From Dasypus novemcinctus (Eukaryota > Chordata > Mammalia > Cingulata > Dasypodidae), in contig NC_080680.1 in the NCBI RefSeq assembly GCF_030445035.2, positions 113,858,228-113,922,227 on the forward strand: 64,000 nt of DNA, given 5' to 3'. Shown here one piece after another: positions 47,673 through 60,626 of the stretch (positions are counted from its first letter, which is position 1; each line of letters opens with the position of its first letter). Both the position numbers and the translations under genes were made by a program. A model generated the notes under the pieces. That model saw only the letters and a list, made by a program, of their open reading frames with translations. It searched no databases and was not told the DNA's origin.

Positions 47673-48897
47673 CTGGGAGAGCGGAAGGGAGAGAGGTGAT
47701 GAGTGTGACAGGGAGTCACACCCGAAGCCCAGGGTGTGATGCCCCTGCTTGGGGCTGAAAACAGACTCGCCCATCATGTCAGCTGACCACAAGCTGCTTG
47801 GCCATTCACCCAGGAACTCAGCACTCTCATGGGGTGCACCTTCTTGTTGGAATTTTTGCCATTCAGCTGGGTTCAGGACTTAGTCTGAGAAGAAATGGAT
47901 CCCCCAAATACCTTATTCTTGAAAATTAGAAATAGCCTATGAAAAGTAGGAAAACAAAGCCTCTAAGAGGAAATATTTCTTGCCATGTGTAGTAGGACAG
48001 GGACTATTTTAAAAGCCAGATGATTTACCAACTGCCTAAGTGATTTTTCATGGGTAAGAGAGAGAGGGATGAAAAACCATTTGGGAGGTCATGATGGTTG
48101 ATGATTAGGTTAAAACCAAACTCAGAACTATTGTACCAGCTTGTAGTGGAATGGCACTATTGTCGCCTTCCAATTTTTTCAAAACGTTAAACTTTACAAA
48201 ACCTTGAATATCTCATAAAAATGATGAAACCAAGAGCTTAATGGGCAAAGACTCCGTATTATCCCAAGTGCTTTTCTCTTAGAAATGGGTACCTCTTTCA
48301 GTGGGTCCTCTTTATCTGGACCCTTTAGCCTTCCTTCAGTTCTAAGATCATATACATAATTACCTAAAAAAATAACTGGACCGAATTAGTAGCATTTCCC
48401 ACTAAACCCCTAGCAGCTAAGGTATTGGTGGATAAAAGACTTGCTGCTCTCCATCATCTTTTCTTTTGGACTTGAAGTCTAACTTCGACATACTTTCTGT
48501 GTGGAGTTTGTATTGAAATGGCTTAAGGCTTTGATTCTGATTGCAATAGAAGAGGAAAATAACAGCTTGATAGTTAAAATATAACATCTACTATTATAAT
48601 AATAGCATTCTACCTATAATATAATGCTTCCTAGGTTCTTGCTTTGTGCCCAGGCACTATTCTAAGCACTTCAGACACATTAGCTCATTTAGTCCTCACA
48701 AAAGTCCTATGAAGTAGATATTAATATCCTTATTTTACGGATAAGGAAAGGGAGACACAAAAGGCTGGACCCAGTTCCCGGACTGGCACAGGACTTCCCT
48801 TGAGCTGCAGGTAGGGGGCTGTCAGGGCAGACGGCGGGAAGGGGCAGGGCAGCTGACGGCCACCCTGTCTTGAGCACGTGTTCTTCATGACACTTAC
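47673..48897 (-). other. ZNF462: ZNF462 intron A-B
   Basis: 1225 bp, GTAAGT to CAG. Apart from a MIR fragment (about 48595-48770) the sequence is unique; I see no further exon or RNA gene in it. Confidence 0.9.
48595..48770 (-). repeat. MIR fragment near exon A
   Basis: GCACTATTCTAAGCACTTC, AGCTCATTTAGTCCTCAC and TTATTTTACGGATAAGG; ends about 130 bp from the exon A donor. Confidence 0.65.
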
Positions 48898-49165
48898 TTA
48901 AAGCCTGTGTAGAAGGAGCAATCTTTGCACTTGAAGAGCTTCTTTCCGCCATGCTTGTCCCGATAATGGCGCCTGATGCTCTGGATGTAGCCAGAGGAGA
49001 ATTCACAGAATTCGCAGTGAAGAACGGCTTCGGTTTTCTGCTCGGTGCCAGTGGTGGCCCCAGAGAGAGGCACAGGGCTGATACGGCTGTTGTTTCTTGC
49101 CAAGGCAGCTGACTGATAGTGGTTGAGCTGCTGCTGAACATCTGGGGGCTCCGAGTAGGACGAGT
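48898..49165 (-). CDS. ZNF462: ZNF462 exon A: fingers 1 and 2a of the C-terminal cluster
   Basis: 268 bp, 88 full codons plus split codons at both ends. The acceptor is tctctccacag and the donor is gtaagt. The exon starts with the last two bases of an Asp codon (then SSYSEPPD), so the preceding exon must end in G. The first 45 or so residues are a low-complexity linker. A C2H2 finger follows: CEFC, 12 residues, H, 4 residues, H (HYRDKH). The next finger begins (CKDCSFYTGFK) and is completed by the next exon, so an intron cuts that finger between its cysteines and histidines. Nucleic-acid or protein binding by these fingers is expected from the family; no target can be read from the sequence. 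Confidence 0.95.
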
Positions 49166-49956
49166 CTGTGGAGAGAAGGGGGGAGATGACACTGGGCGCA
49201 GAGAATACAGTAAAGGTTTGACACCTGAAAACCCCCGACGTTAGTTTTGAGTTTTTTTTTAAACAAGGGGATAACTGTGATCCCCTCTTTCATCTTGGTT
49301 TACATCCTACCACACAGATCTGGGGAAATATACATAGGGAGGAAGTGCCAGGTCCCTTAATCTGACTTTGAGGGCTCATAGCATTTAAAAATAAAAATCT
49401 GAGGTTAAAGGTTTCAAAGTGAAGGAAGAAAGTAAACTGTTTTCTAAAGGAAACTGCAGAGTGGCAACAGGCTACCACAGAATACCAGACCTTGTAGGTG
49501 AGATAATAAACCCGCGTAATGTACATACGAGCCTACAGGAGAAAGGAAAGTAGATGATGCAATATCTCCTCCTTCACAGCCCAGAATTACTCAAGCCAAC
49601 CAAATGAAAAAAAAATAAACACATCAGCCTTTAACTGAAATGCTCAAACACACGGCACGCACAAATATAAAAATGTTTTATGCCTTCATCATTGAGTGAT
49701 TTAAATTTTAAAATAAAAATCCAATAGTGTTTTCCTGGAATAGATGTTTAAAGCTTAGTCAGCATTAAGATGGAGATTTATTCATAAGTCCCATTAAAAT
49801 GAAATTCCAAACAAGTTTCCCTGAAAGGTATTTTAAAGTTTGTAATTCAGTGTAAAATGTCGGAAAGGACAGACAACAAATCTTAACCCTGAGAAGTTTC
49901 AAGGGTGTGTAATAGAGAAATCTCAGTTTCTTCTTTAAATTAAAAAAGAAGGGTGT

Positions 49957-49971
49957 GGGGGGGGGGGGGGG
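49957..49971 (+). repeat. G15 homopolymer
   Basis: Fifteen consecutive G after GGGTGT, in the intron about 0.8 kb upstream of exon A (C15 on the sense strand). Confidence 0.9.
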
Positions 49972-52044
49972 AATAAAGTAAAAGACAGGTTTTGAACCTT
50001 TTCACAACTTGTTGCTTTGAATGTTGAGGTTAGGAATCCATCAACATTGTCCTGTGTAACCTATGCTGCCAGGGAATGACACCAATGAAGTCCATCAATG
50101 CACACAGATGAATTTCAGGGTAACTTTCCTTGAAAAGAAAACAAAGGGCTCTTTTCTTAAGCCTTTCATAAAGTGGAGGGCAGAGGGGGAGGGAGAGGAA
50201 GAAAGTATACAAGCCTCCTCCTGATTTGATGGACACTTAATTTTCCAAAGCATGATTCCCCGAGGCAGGACATGGAGGAATTCTGTAAAACCTGTATTTG
50301 ATGAAACTAGTACCATCCATCCCGTCGGCCTCTTCGAACAGGAAAACAAAAGCGGGGCAGCCTCCCTTATTGTGGGGATCCCTTGCCTTCAAAATGCTAA
50401 AATACCTTCCCTTCTTGTTCTCCTCTCTCCCCCTCCTCAATCTGTATTCCTTCAGTGACCAAGAAAAAACCCCTTTGGAAATTGTAAACAAACCTGCCAC
50501 ACACAAAAAATGAAAAAGGAAACTGGAACAACATCTCCAAGCCCCCATGGCTTCATTACCAGGTGTAAACTGAAGACAAAGGAAGAAAAGGATGACATGA
50601 CCGAGGGAGGTTCTTCTAGCAACTTGTTCTGTGTTCCTCCACCTGCCCAATGAACTCACTCAGGATCCCAGTAACACAAGTGTCAAATTCTCATTCTTTC
50701 TTTCAATAGCAGGTCTGTTTACCATTTCACGGATCGTTCAAGATGCTTTCTTGTTAAGCCCTCAAGACCAGCTTCTGCTTAAAACACCAGGAAGCACAAA
50801 CACTCCACTTTTATTGAGTGCTGCCTTCAGTACCCCAAGAAAGCTTCTGTCTTTTGCTGTTGGTCCTAGTTTGCACTCTTAGCTCTGCAGCATAGAAATT
50901 CTGTAACAAGATCAAAGCTGAACCCTGCTGCCCATGTCCTGTGTCCACCAACCACAAATTCACCCAGAGACCAAAACAAATGTCCCAAGGAAGGGACCAG
51001 TGCTTGAGAAGCAACCTCAGTTCTTTCCATGATGGAACAACTCCAAAGTCTCCCAAGGACTGTGAGCATGAAAGCTGGGAGCAGCCTCAGACACCAGGCC
51101 ACTGACAGCGCCAATCCCTGTACAGCAAATCGATACAGAAATTAATGGCTCCTGGTCAGATGATAAACCAAGTGAATTCTTTTCCCCCTCCCCTTTCTCA
51201 CTCTCAACCCAAGGCATGCACTAATCTCTAGGCAGGCCCTCTAAGCGAATGGGGTCTCCTTAACTTAGCACATTCTTCTTGTCTCTAGGGGATACTGCAT
51301 ACTATTTCATCCATTCCATAAAAGAAATTCTACGTTTTAACTCTGGTATTTATATATCATATGAAACCTGAAGAAATAAAAAAGCACGAAGTCAAAAGGA
51401 AAGCATTCCAAGAAAGGGAGGTTCAACGCAAAAGGAATGACTGTTTGGAGAGGGGCATTGTGTGCCCAAGTTAAAAAAGGAAGACAAACTGTATCAAAAG
51501 GCATGTCAGGTAAGTTAAAAATCATCATTGAGTCTATTTTCTTCCATTCTTAAGGACAGGAAAGTAAAAAGACCTATGCTAAGAACACCAGACTTCTGGT
51601 CAAGGGGAAATACAGCACCTGAGCACAGGGCTATAAATCCAGTGGGAAACTCTGATCTCAACTGTGGTAAGCCAAGTTATATCTTTATTGCCTGCATGGT
51701 CAGTGAGATCAACAACGGAATCAACCACCAGCACTAGGCTGGTCCACCTTCAAAGACAGGTCAGCCTAGTGTAATCACACACCACTCCCAGCCTAACCCT
51801 GACACTTGTGCTCTGAGGAAAGGGTTTAATCCTCTGGCTTCATTTATATGCAAAATGTTAGAAATTAAATTATAATTTATAATTACAATCATAAAAATTT
51901 AATTATATTATATACAACTAGCCATTGAGTAAATCATCTATAACAAGGGAAGAACTGCAATTTGTCAAATCAGGATCAAAATGGAATTTTAGCCTGGATG
52001 GTCAAAGAGTGACTAGAGGTGGGTCTGCAATTTGCTGGGCAGCC

Positions 52045-52215
52045 AGCGGAGAGCCTGTATTAGCTCAATTAATCCTCACAACAATGCGTGAAGTACAGAC
52101 TCTCATCCCAATTTTATTGATGAGACCAGTGAAGCTGAGAATGGTTGTTTACACAGCTTCTAAAACGTCAAAGCAGGACCTGAACAAGATTTGTCTGACT
52201 CTAAAGTCTGAGACC
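52045..52215 (-). repeat. MIR fragment
   Basis: GCTCAATTAATCCTCACAAC and TTGTCTGACTCTAAAGTCTGAG. Confidence 0.55.
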
Positions 52216-52651
52216 TGTCTTTTGGGCATAAGCACCTGACGGCTGACCTCTAGAGTCTCATTCAGAGGAAAGAGGTAGCACATCAATGTCCCTCAGCAAT
52301 GAACACACACGAGAGGAGAGGGAGAAGGTGCCAGAAGGCTGAAAAGATTAAGAAAGAAAATAACATTAAACCGAGTAAGAAAGAAAACACTAAAATAAAC
52401 ATTTCAAAGCACGTGGGGGAAAAATAATAAACAAAGCAAGACTTGTGGGAAGGAAAAAGAAACCCCAAAATCTCAAATGCTTAAAAAAATAAAATAAAAA
52501 AGAGATCACACAGGAGACATTTTTAGATGCATACTCCACAGACAAGCACTGCAAAGACCCAGAACTGGAAATATGCCTGCCTGAATGTCATGCTTTAGTT
52601 AGATGCTTGATAAACTGCTCTAAAAAAGTAATGCACAAAAACTACTGAGGT

Positions 52652-53054
52652 TGGGAAGTGGATTTGGCTCAACGGATAGAGCATCCGCCTACCACATGGG
52701 AGGTCCAGGGTTCAAGCCCAGGGCCTTCTGACCTGTGTGATGAGCTGGCCCATGCGCAGTGCTGATGCATGCAAGGAGTACTGTGCCTCGCAGAGGTGTC
52801 TCCTGCATAGGGGAGCTCCCCTGCAAGGAGCGTGCCCTGTAAGGAGAGCTACCCAGGAGTGGCGCCACACACATGGAGAGTTGACGCAGCAAGATGACGC
52901 GACAAAAAGAGACACAGATTTCCAGTGCCGCTGACAAGAATATAAATGGACACAGAAGAAAACACAGCAAATGGACACAGGAGCAGACAACTGGGGGGGG
53001 GGGGAGGGGGCAGGGCGTGGAAGGGGAGAGAAATAAAAAATAAATATTAAAAAG
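52652..53054 (+). mobile_element. DAS-type tRNA SINE, full-length
   Basis: Head GGAAGTGGATTTGGCTCAAC with a B box GGTTCAAGCC at 52709-52718; body with the GCAAGGAGT motif; then a G-rich stretch (about 52993-53012) and an AT-rich tail. The target duplication AAACTACTGAGGT is exact at 52639-52651 and 53055-53067. It lies in the ZNF462 upstream intron, antisense to the gene. Confidence 0.92.
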
Positions 53055-53449
53055 AAACTACTGAGGTGGTATTCGGGAAAAGAAAGATACATAAATGCAA
53101 GTGGGAGATAAATGCGTTTGGGTGGCTCTTAAACAGCTTAGGATTTCAAATCTGGGAAAAGGCTGAATTCTGGATGGGACCTCCTACACCTCTCACTCAT
53201 TCGTGCTTCTGGAGAAATGGAAATCTCTTGCTAATTCCAGCTCCCCAGAATACTATCCATCTCAGGTGAATATCAGAATATCAGTTCAAGGCTTTTTTTT
53301 TCTTTCTAGAAATTAGCCAGTGCAGAAACAATCACAAGAAATTTGACATGATGAAAGCAAACAACAACAAAATGATAAACTGAAAGAGCAGCAAGCATGA
53401 CTATATGAGGCTTTCTTGAACCTTCATGGTTCTCATCCCACAAACATTT

Positions 53450-53560
53450 AGTTCATAGCCTGTTAGTGTCTGGCCATGTGCTAGCTCTAGGGATTCAAAG
53501 TCAAAGAAGGCAGGAGGGATGCCTTCCAGGGACTCAGGGCTACTAGGGGAGAGAGTAGAG
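53450..53560 (-). mobile_element. L2 fragment, antisense
   Basis: GTCTGGCCATGTGCTAGC, then GGATTCAAAGTCAAAGAAGG and CCTTCCAGGGACTCAGG. Confidence 0.45.
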
Positions 53561-54009
53561 CAGCTGACTGTTATGAAAATACAGGCCTTCTCCATGCTTA
53601 GCAAACTTGCTCCATTGATTGAAAGAATAAAAGAGGCAAAGAGAACAAATCAGCAGCAACAGGAGAGTTTAACCATTGCAAGATTAAGGAAGACACAAGG
53701 AAGAGTAAGAATCAATTGGGCTGTAAATTGTGGGAGCTGCACAGGACAGCCCCCTTATGTGCTCTGAGAGAGTAAAAAAAAAAAAAAGGAAGCCATACAG
53801 GGGGATCAATTCTCCATTTTCTGTTGCTCCACGGAGAGAGTATGGTGAAAGAGAAAAGGTAGGAGAAGCACCTTGGTGCCAGCAACTGCATTTAATTATA
53901 TTTGAGCTAGATTTTTTGGTGCAGACTTGGGAAAAAGGCTAGAGTGTGAATGAAGTACAAAGAGAAAATAAAAGATGAATTTTAGGCAAGCAAATGATTA
54001 AATTATATA

Positions 54010-54140
54010 CTTGTTCATTCAGCAAATATTTGCTGAGCATCCAAGTAAAGAGGAGATCCTGTTCTGGGACAGTAAGACTTGATCCCTGCCCCAGACAGAC
54101 ATGTAAACAAGTAACTGCAATACAAAGAAAAAAAATCTAA
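54010..54140 (-). mobile_element. L2 3' end, antisense
   Basis: TTCATTCAGCAAATATTTGC, TGAGCATCCAAG and GACATGTAAACAAGTAACTGC. Confidence 0.55.
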
Positions 54141-55449
54141 CCTGAGGCATGTACAAAGAGCTAAGAGAAAGAAGAGCAAAATCAGCAGCATTTGATGACT
54201 GATGGATGTGCGAGTAAGGAAGATGGAGCAGGGATGTCAACAGAATCCTGAGTGTCCATTGATAAATATGGTTTGTATTAATTAGTATGTTAATTAATGA
54301 AATCAATACCTGACATGAAGATACCTGATTGTTCAGCTCATCACACCTCCACCTTAAATCATACATTTTTGGAAAAATGAATAGGCATAAAACTATATTT
54401 TTATCACAAGGGTGAAAAAAGTGATTTAATTCCCATAGGGAAAAGAAATGCAGGTCAGATGATGAGTCTGAACATGAAAATATTTATAGAGGGTGAGGTG
54501 GATTGCATCAGGGAGAATTAAAAATCTTCAAACTCTAAAACACTGTAGAAAGTCCCAAGCCCCAAATAATGCAAGAATTGTAATTTTCTTCAGAAAAGCA
54601 GGCTACTTAGCATCTAAAGGTTGGCGTTATAAGCAACCAGAAATAGAATATTACCTGTGGATAATTTAACCACAAATACTATAAATGCCCAAAAGTGTTG
54701 GGGTGGGGGTGGGATCCAAATAAATAGGAAATTTGAGAAAGGCATACTAATAATGATGAGAGCAGCTAAAGACATAATTTAGTTACTAGCCAAGAAATTT
54801 CTGAAATGGCTTGCAACTTCTACAGCATAATGCTAATAAACTTAGGCAAGAGACAAAAATAATCTAAGTAGTTTTGTGTATACAGTAGTCACCCAGCAAT
54901 CCATAAGTAGCAAGATGGAGAATTTTGCTGCCCACTGAGCTTAGAGATGATCTGAGTCTTCATCTAAAGCTAAAAAACTTCATGTCTGACAGACTCCTCA
55001 AACCTATGCTGAAAACTGATGCCATCTTTTCCCACACATGGTTTGCATTCTGGAGCTTAGCGAATGACCCAACACTTCATTCAAGCTCATAATCTGAGAG
55101 TCTTCCTACAAATTGTCAGAGTTCTCCCTTTCTTGCAGCAGCATATTCAAACAGTTTTCAAGTCTTAGAGACATAGCTCATGGCCCTCCTCCAAGCTTCT
55201 CTCAAGGTCATCCATTTTCCTTCCCAGTCCCTTGTTTTTCCTTCCTATTATTCATCCGGATCTTCAAGTCCCACAAGAACAACTCCAGTCTGGTCTTCCT
55301 TCCTCTAAGATCTAATAGCTCGCACCTTGGCTTCCTTACTCTTAAGCTCTTTCTCTTCTAGTTTGGCCAGCATACATACCACAGATATTTAACATACATC
55401 ATTTATGTGATTATAATGGGATGATTATAATCACATATAATTTTGTTCA

Positions 55450-55860
55450 AGGATCAAGTCTCTATTCCTTACCTTGGTACATAGAGCCCCTCACAATCTG
55501 GTTCCAGCCCATGTCTCTAGTCTCATTCTAGCTAGTCCCTGATTCCTTGCACATTCTACATAGTTCATCCTTGGGAACTCTTAATTAAGACTACTTTATG
55601 TTCTTCTTTCCATATTTGCCTGGCAGATTCCTACCCACCCTAAAAGTCAACTGAAACATCACCTTCTCTTTGAAGCTGTTTCCCAACCCACCAGACAGAA
55701 GTCTTCGCTCTCCTTTGTGCTTTCCCAGCAATTTTGTGATTCTCATCCTGATCTCATTACACATCACATTTCACTTACTTTAGGAGCTCTCTTAAGCAAC
55801 TTCCACTAATAAACTTGCCAGATCAATGTCTCTGACCTTAAAACATCTGACCCAAGAAGA
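55450..55860 (+). mobile_element. L2 fragment, sense
   Basis: CCTCACAATCTGGTTCCAGCC, then AACATCACCTTCTCTTTGAAG and the CTTTGTGCTTTCCCAGCA block. Confidence 0.65.
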
Positions 55861-56765
55861 TGCATGGCACAAGTGCTGCTTTGGGTTGGCAGGCCACTCT
55901 CTAGCAGGTCCAGCTTCCAGCAGTTGAGTTAACAGCAAGAACTAGTTTTTCAGAGCCCAAACTTCCAGTAGCTGACTTAATGCTCACAAAAAGCAATTTT
56001 ATGTGAGCCTATTCTTCTTTGTACATTTGTATTTATTACTTATGCTTATTCAATTTAATTAATATAATATAAAATGAGGAAATAAAGTGTAAAAAGTATT
56101 ATTTCTAGGTAAGCTACATAGAAAGGTTTGGAAAGTCTTATTAAAGTCAAGTTGTTAAAACAATAACTATCTAATTATGTTTTGGTAAGACCAACTATAA
56201 AATATGGAGGATAACATGAAAATCTAGAAGGACTTTGCTTTAAAATTGTTTCACAAATGTCTAAGTACTCATTCCACTTAAAACAAATTGAAACTGGAAA
56301 TAGCACACCATGTAGTATAAGGGGATATGGTTTACGCAAGAGAGAAAATGAGGAATGCCAGTCAAAGAGCCCAGATTCAAATACATGGTCTTGTCCCTAT
56401 ATCACATTATGGGTAAGCGAATGTATTTACATATTAAATTAAAATAAAATGTTGATGACATTTAAAAAAAAATTCCCTGCATCAAAAAACTTTCAAATAT
56501 AACAGATACTCTAGGGTCTTGAGTGCATCAAATACAAAAGCTTCTAACTTGTCTCTATGTTTGACTCCCATTTTCTATTTATTCAGAACATATTTATTGA
56601 GCCTTCTAAATTCTTGAGATCCATCAGTGAAAAACACGAGCAAGGATCCCTGGCCCTGTGGTGCTTATATTTTTGAGTTATAGCAACAATACCTTATGTA
56701 CCTTTATAGCCACAGAGACTCACATGGACCTCTTATAAAGAAAGGTACTCAAGAAAATGTTTGCT

Positions 56766-56987
56766 TCGGGGGAAGCGGATGTGGCTCAACTGATAGAGCA
56801 TCCACCCACCACATAGGAGGTCCAGGGTTCAAACCCAGGGCCTCCTGGACCGTGTGGTGAGCTGACCCACGCGCAGTACTGATGAGCGCAAGGAGTGCCA
56901 TGCCACCCAGGGGTGTCCCCTGCATAAAGGAGCCCCACGCGCAAGGAGTGCACCCCACAAGGATAGCTGCCCAGCATGAAAAAAAAA
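56766..56987 (+). mobile_element. DAS-type tRNA SINE, short form
   Basis: Same head (B box GGTTCAAACC at 56826-56835) and first body half as the other two plus-strand copies, but after GCTGCCCAGCATG it passes straight into poly(A), so it is about 220 bp instead of about 390-400. The target duplication AAAATGTTTGCT is exact (56754-56765 and 56988-56999). This may be a separate short subfamily or a copy truncated at its 3' part. Confidence 0.9.
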
Positions 56988-58039
56988 AAAATGTTTGCTG
57001 GATTGAATTTGGGGACAACTTTCTTAAGTCAAGGTATATATGTATGACATACATGACATTATATCATACACACATACACATCTATCTATCCATCCATTTA
57101 TATCTATTTTAAGTTATCAGTGCAGTGAAGTAGCATAAGACTGTCAAGAAGGTTTACAGACTCAAGAAGTCTACTTATTTAAAGATTTCTTAGGTTGTAT
57201 CTGAATTTCTTTGTAATAATTTAATTCCTTTCCTTTCTCAAGATACCTGTTGTTCACTTTGTGCTACTAACGCTGAGCAGAATTTGGCATCCAGAAGAAC
57301 AAAAATTACACATCACCAACACACCTTTCCAAGTATTTTCTTAGAAGACCCTCAGGAATGTTCTATATCTATGGGCCATTCTCAAAGAAAATTGTATTAG
57401 AAACTCAGCTTTTGAAAACAAACTACTTCAAATCCTCCTGGGTAGTATCTGAGGGGGAACATAAATCTCAAGAGGTAGCCCTGTTATTTTATTTCCTTCT
57501 TTTGATTATGCCTTGAAAATCTCCTGGCCAAGGACGCTGGCACCTACTTGTCTTCTATCATCAGTAGAGTTCTCTTGCCTGGATGCACAAGATTATGATA
57601 CAATGGCCAAGGGGACAATGGGTGCTGGCTGACTATATATAGGAATTCTGAGTCTGGTTGTCATGGAGGTAAATGGAAAAACAAACGCCTAATCCTGAAA
57701 ATAAGGTTGAGGCCAAGCTTGAAGGAAACACACACTGAAAACTTCCTGTCATTCTGATGAGTAAAAACAAGACTTGGAATATGATCAGGGAATAGAAGAG
57801 AAAACAAAACAAAAACCTAGTTTTCAAAATGACAAAAGCACAACAAAAAATGGACAACCTGCTCTCTTTGAGAACTTATGTCCCATCCTCCTTAAGTTCA
57901 TTGTAAATCTCAAAAGGCCTTATTCGCCTGAAGCTTCATGTTCTCACCCTCTATATTTTTGGGGAATCTAGAGAGAGGTATTGTTGGACTTTCACTAGGT
58001 CTTATATTTGGGGGCAAATCCACTTATCTCTTTGTATTT

Positions 58040-58680
58040 TTTTTCTAACGACATCCACCCAGTCACCCAAACCAGAAAAATTCCTTAATTCATTTCTCCT
58101 TCATTCTACACATTCAATGGACCAACAAAGTCATTCAGGAGTTGGTTAAACCTCCTGGAACCTTCAACTCTGTGTGCCAGTCACTATTCACTGCCACTGC
58201 TTTTGCTTAGGCCCTCATGGTTGCTTGAGTGAGCCATTGCTGCAAATTGTTCCTAACGGGTTTGTGATTTTCAAGTTTCTTCTCCTCCTAAGATTCCTTT
58301 CTTCTCTAAAGTGCAGATGTGACTGTGTTACTTATCCCTTCTTCCAAGAAAAAGACCACGCTCTGAGCCATGGTGCTTAGCTCTCCTTTATCTTTCCAGA
58401 TCCATCCACACCTCTACCCACACTACACTTGATGCCAACCACAATACATATTCTAGCAATGGCCATCCTCTATTTTTCAGCCTGGAAGACTCTTATTCAT
58501 CTTTCAAAGCCCAATTCAAATTTGCCATAACTGTAAATATCTTCCTTGATCTGTCTAGATACAGTGGTCCAATTCCTCCTCTAGGCATTCCTGCTAGTGC
58601 TCATCATGCTGTACTGAGATTAATTTATTGATTAATTTTATCCCTACCAGACTATCAATTTTTTGAAAGTAGGATATTTA
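58040..58680 (+). mobile_element. L2 fragment, sense
   Basis: CACCCAGTCACCCAAACCAG at the left, TCAGCCTGGAAGACTC in the middle and CTACCAGACTATCAATTTTT at the right; the three pieces keep L2 order over about 640 bp. Confidence 0.6.
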
Positions 58681-58683
58681 TCT

Positions 58684-58744
58684 ATTATCTATCTCTCTCT
58701 ATACATACATACATACATACATATATATATATATATGTATGTAT
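58684..58744 (+). repeat. TATC/TACA/TA compound microsatellite
   Basis: ATCT-type units, then four or five ATAC units, then about eight TA units and GTATGTA; borders the L2 on its left. Confidence 0.9.
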
Positions 58745-60526
58745 TTTAAACATCGATATACCCTGGAACTTGGTACAGGGCCTTGCCGAAAACAGCTGTT
58801 AAAATAATGTTTACCAAGATCCAAAAAAACTGTTCAAACTGAAAAAGTGGGCTGGCAAACCCAGATTTAAAAGGAAAATCCATTGAACCAAATGTCACTC
58901 TCTCTTTGGACACTGAGGTTAACAGAGCTTTCCTACTGAAACAATGACCCACTTTTACTGAAACAACCCTGGGTCTTTTAAAATTACCTTGCCGGTGGCT
59001 TCTGGAACATTGAGAATTTGGACACAATGAAATTCAGAAATCATGACTAAGCCAAGAAGTTAATGGCATCATTTCTGATTCTGTCATAACCAGACACAAT
59101 TTGAGACTCTGAAACTGATGATTCTATATGCAACTCTCTCCCTCCTTTTCTGCCCCACTGGTAAGGACAGATGTTTGTGAAATTCACAGATATAAATGGT
59201 ACTATGTGTTTTTTAAAAAAAACTTATTTTTTAATAATCAAAGCTGCAGGCTTATTGAAAGAGAACTGCTCAAGCAGGGACACCTCAAACCAGGGGAGCC
59301 ACAGAGTCTCCAGGAACATGAACTTTTACATGTGCCATGAGATTTCTACAATTAACTTCCAAAGCCAATCAGAGCCTTCTGCAATCAATGAGGAGTACTC
59401 ATAGATTCCTTCCGGAAGTTAGCACTACACTCTCACTGTATAAAATGTTTTACCAATTTCCGTCCATTGGAATGCCCGCTCATCCCAGAGAATGTAGCGT
59501 ACAGACTCTCCCTTTTGCACGTGGATGTGTGGTGGCTCAGAAAAGCAGGGAAGGCTTCATGTGAGCCAGCCAGACAGTGGAGAAACAGGAACATCACCTG
59601 GGGCTCCCGAATGCCCCAGTTTAGAAGGCACAGTCCTTAGCAAACATTGGAGGAGTTCTTTCTGCACTAAAGGGCATTTGTAACTCAAAAGTGTGTGCTC
59701 TTCTTAGAAACCCTCCTTGAAACAGGCTAGACATTTGTAGAGAAACAAATGAATGTGACAAGGAGGAGCCTCTCTTTAATGTTTTTTTGGAGGAAACTCT
59801 GGGTGGCATCTCCTATTGTTAATGGGAATGCTCTCACAATAGCGAATGCATAATTCACTTGTGACTCTTGAATTGTGTGATGAGGAAGTAATGCTTCCTG
59901 CTGTTAGTTTAGATCGTATAGATGTCTTTACCACACTGAAAATCCAATGAGAAACCCTGAGCACAAAGGCCTCTTTATAGAAATGACTTGGCCTCAACAC
60001 ACAGAGCTTGCTTGCAACCTCAGATGGTGTTTAGAGCTCATGGCTGTGGCCAAGGCCACAGCGCTTCCTCTTCAAGACTTGACTCACGGGAAGGTGCCTA
60101 CTGACTTCAAGGAGTTGGTACCACTGTACGGCTCGCTTGGAAGAGGGCGGTGGGAATCCAGGCAGGGAGCCACAGTGCAGTTTTTATAAAAGGTGAGATA
60201 ATCAAGAGGAAGAACACATCTGGATACAAGCATATATATTTAGATACATGTCGAGCTCTAAGTGGCAATATGGAAATCAGGTGCAAAAGGGGGTGGAGGG
60301 TCACAAACAGCCACACCTCAAAGCACAAAGCTATTCTAAAACTGTCCCCGAGTGGGAGTCTCTGGACCATGAAGCCCAGTGGGTCTTTTACCCCTTTTAT
60401 TCTTTTATTTTCACCAACCCATGCAGTGTAAGAAAATCCTGGCTCTGGGTGAAGCTATATTTTTAATCATCATTAAAGTAGCAGGTTCTTCCCTTAAGAC
60501 AGCTCCTCTACCCACTCCAAATTCAC

Positions 60527-60626
60527 CTTCAGTGATGCTGGGCTCAGGTGGAGAGTCTAAGCCTCCCAAGGAGCTGGAAGGAGGTGTGGGAGGTATTGTG
60601 ATGGGCACTTGTAAGGGCTTCAGTTC
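60527..60626 (-). CDS. ZNF462: Candidate upstream ZNF462 exon (33 codons), unproven
   Basis: A 100-bp segment reads 33 codons, Pro/Ser-rich (ELKPLQVPITIPPTPPSSS, then a LGGLDSPPEPSITE-type end), and finishes AAG|GTGAAT, a good splice donor. Its last base G is exactly what exon A needs to complete its first codon (GAC, Asp). The acceptor would be cattgttgAG, with a weak pyrimidine tract; an in-frame TGA lies 16-18 bases upstream of the proposed exon start. The segment has no finger, so it would be a linker between finger clusters. It could also be a chance open frame. Nothing else in 49166-64000 on this strand looks like a ZNF462 exon. Confidence 0.35.

Noticed and set aside
58684-58744. CRISPR-like short tandem array
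   Set aside because: It is a simple microsatellite with units of 2 to 4 bases in a mammalian genome; no spacers.
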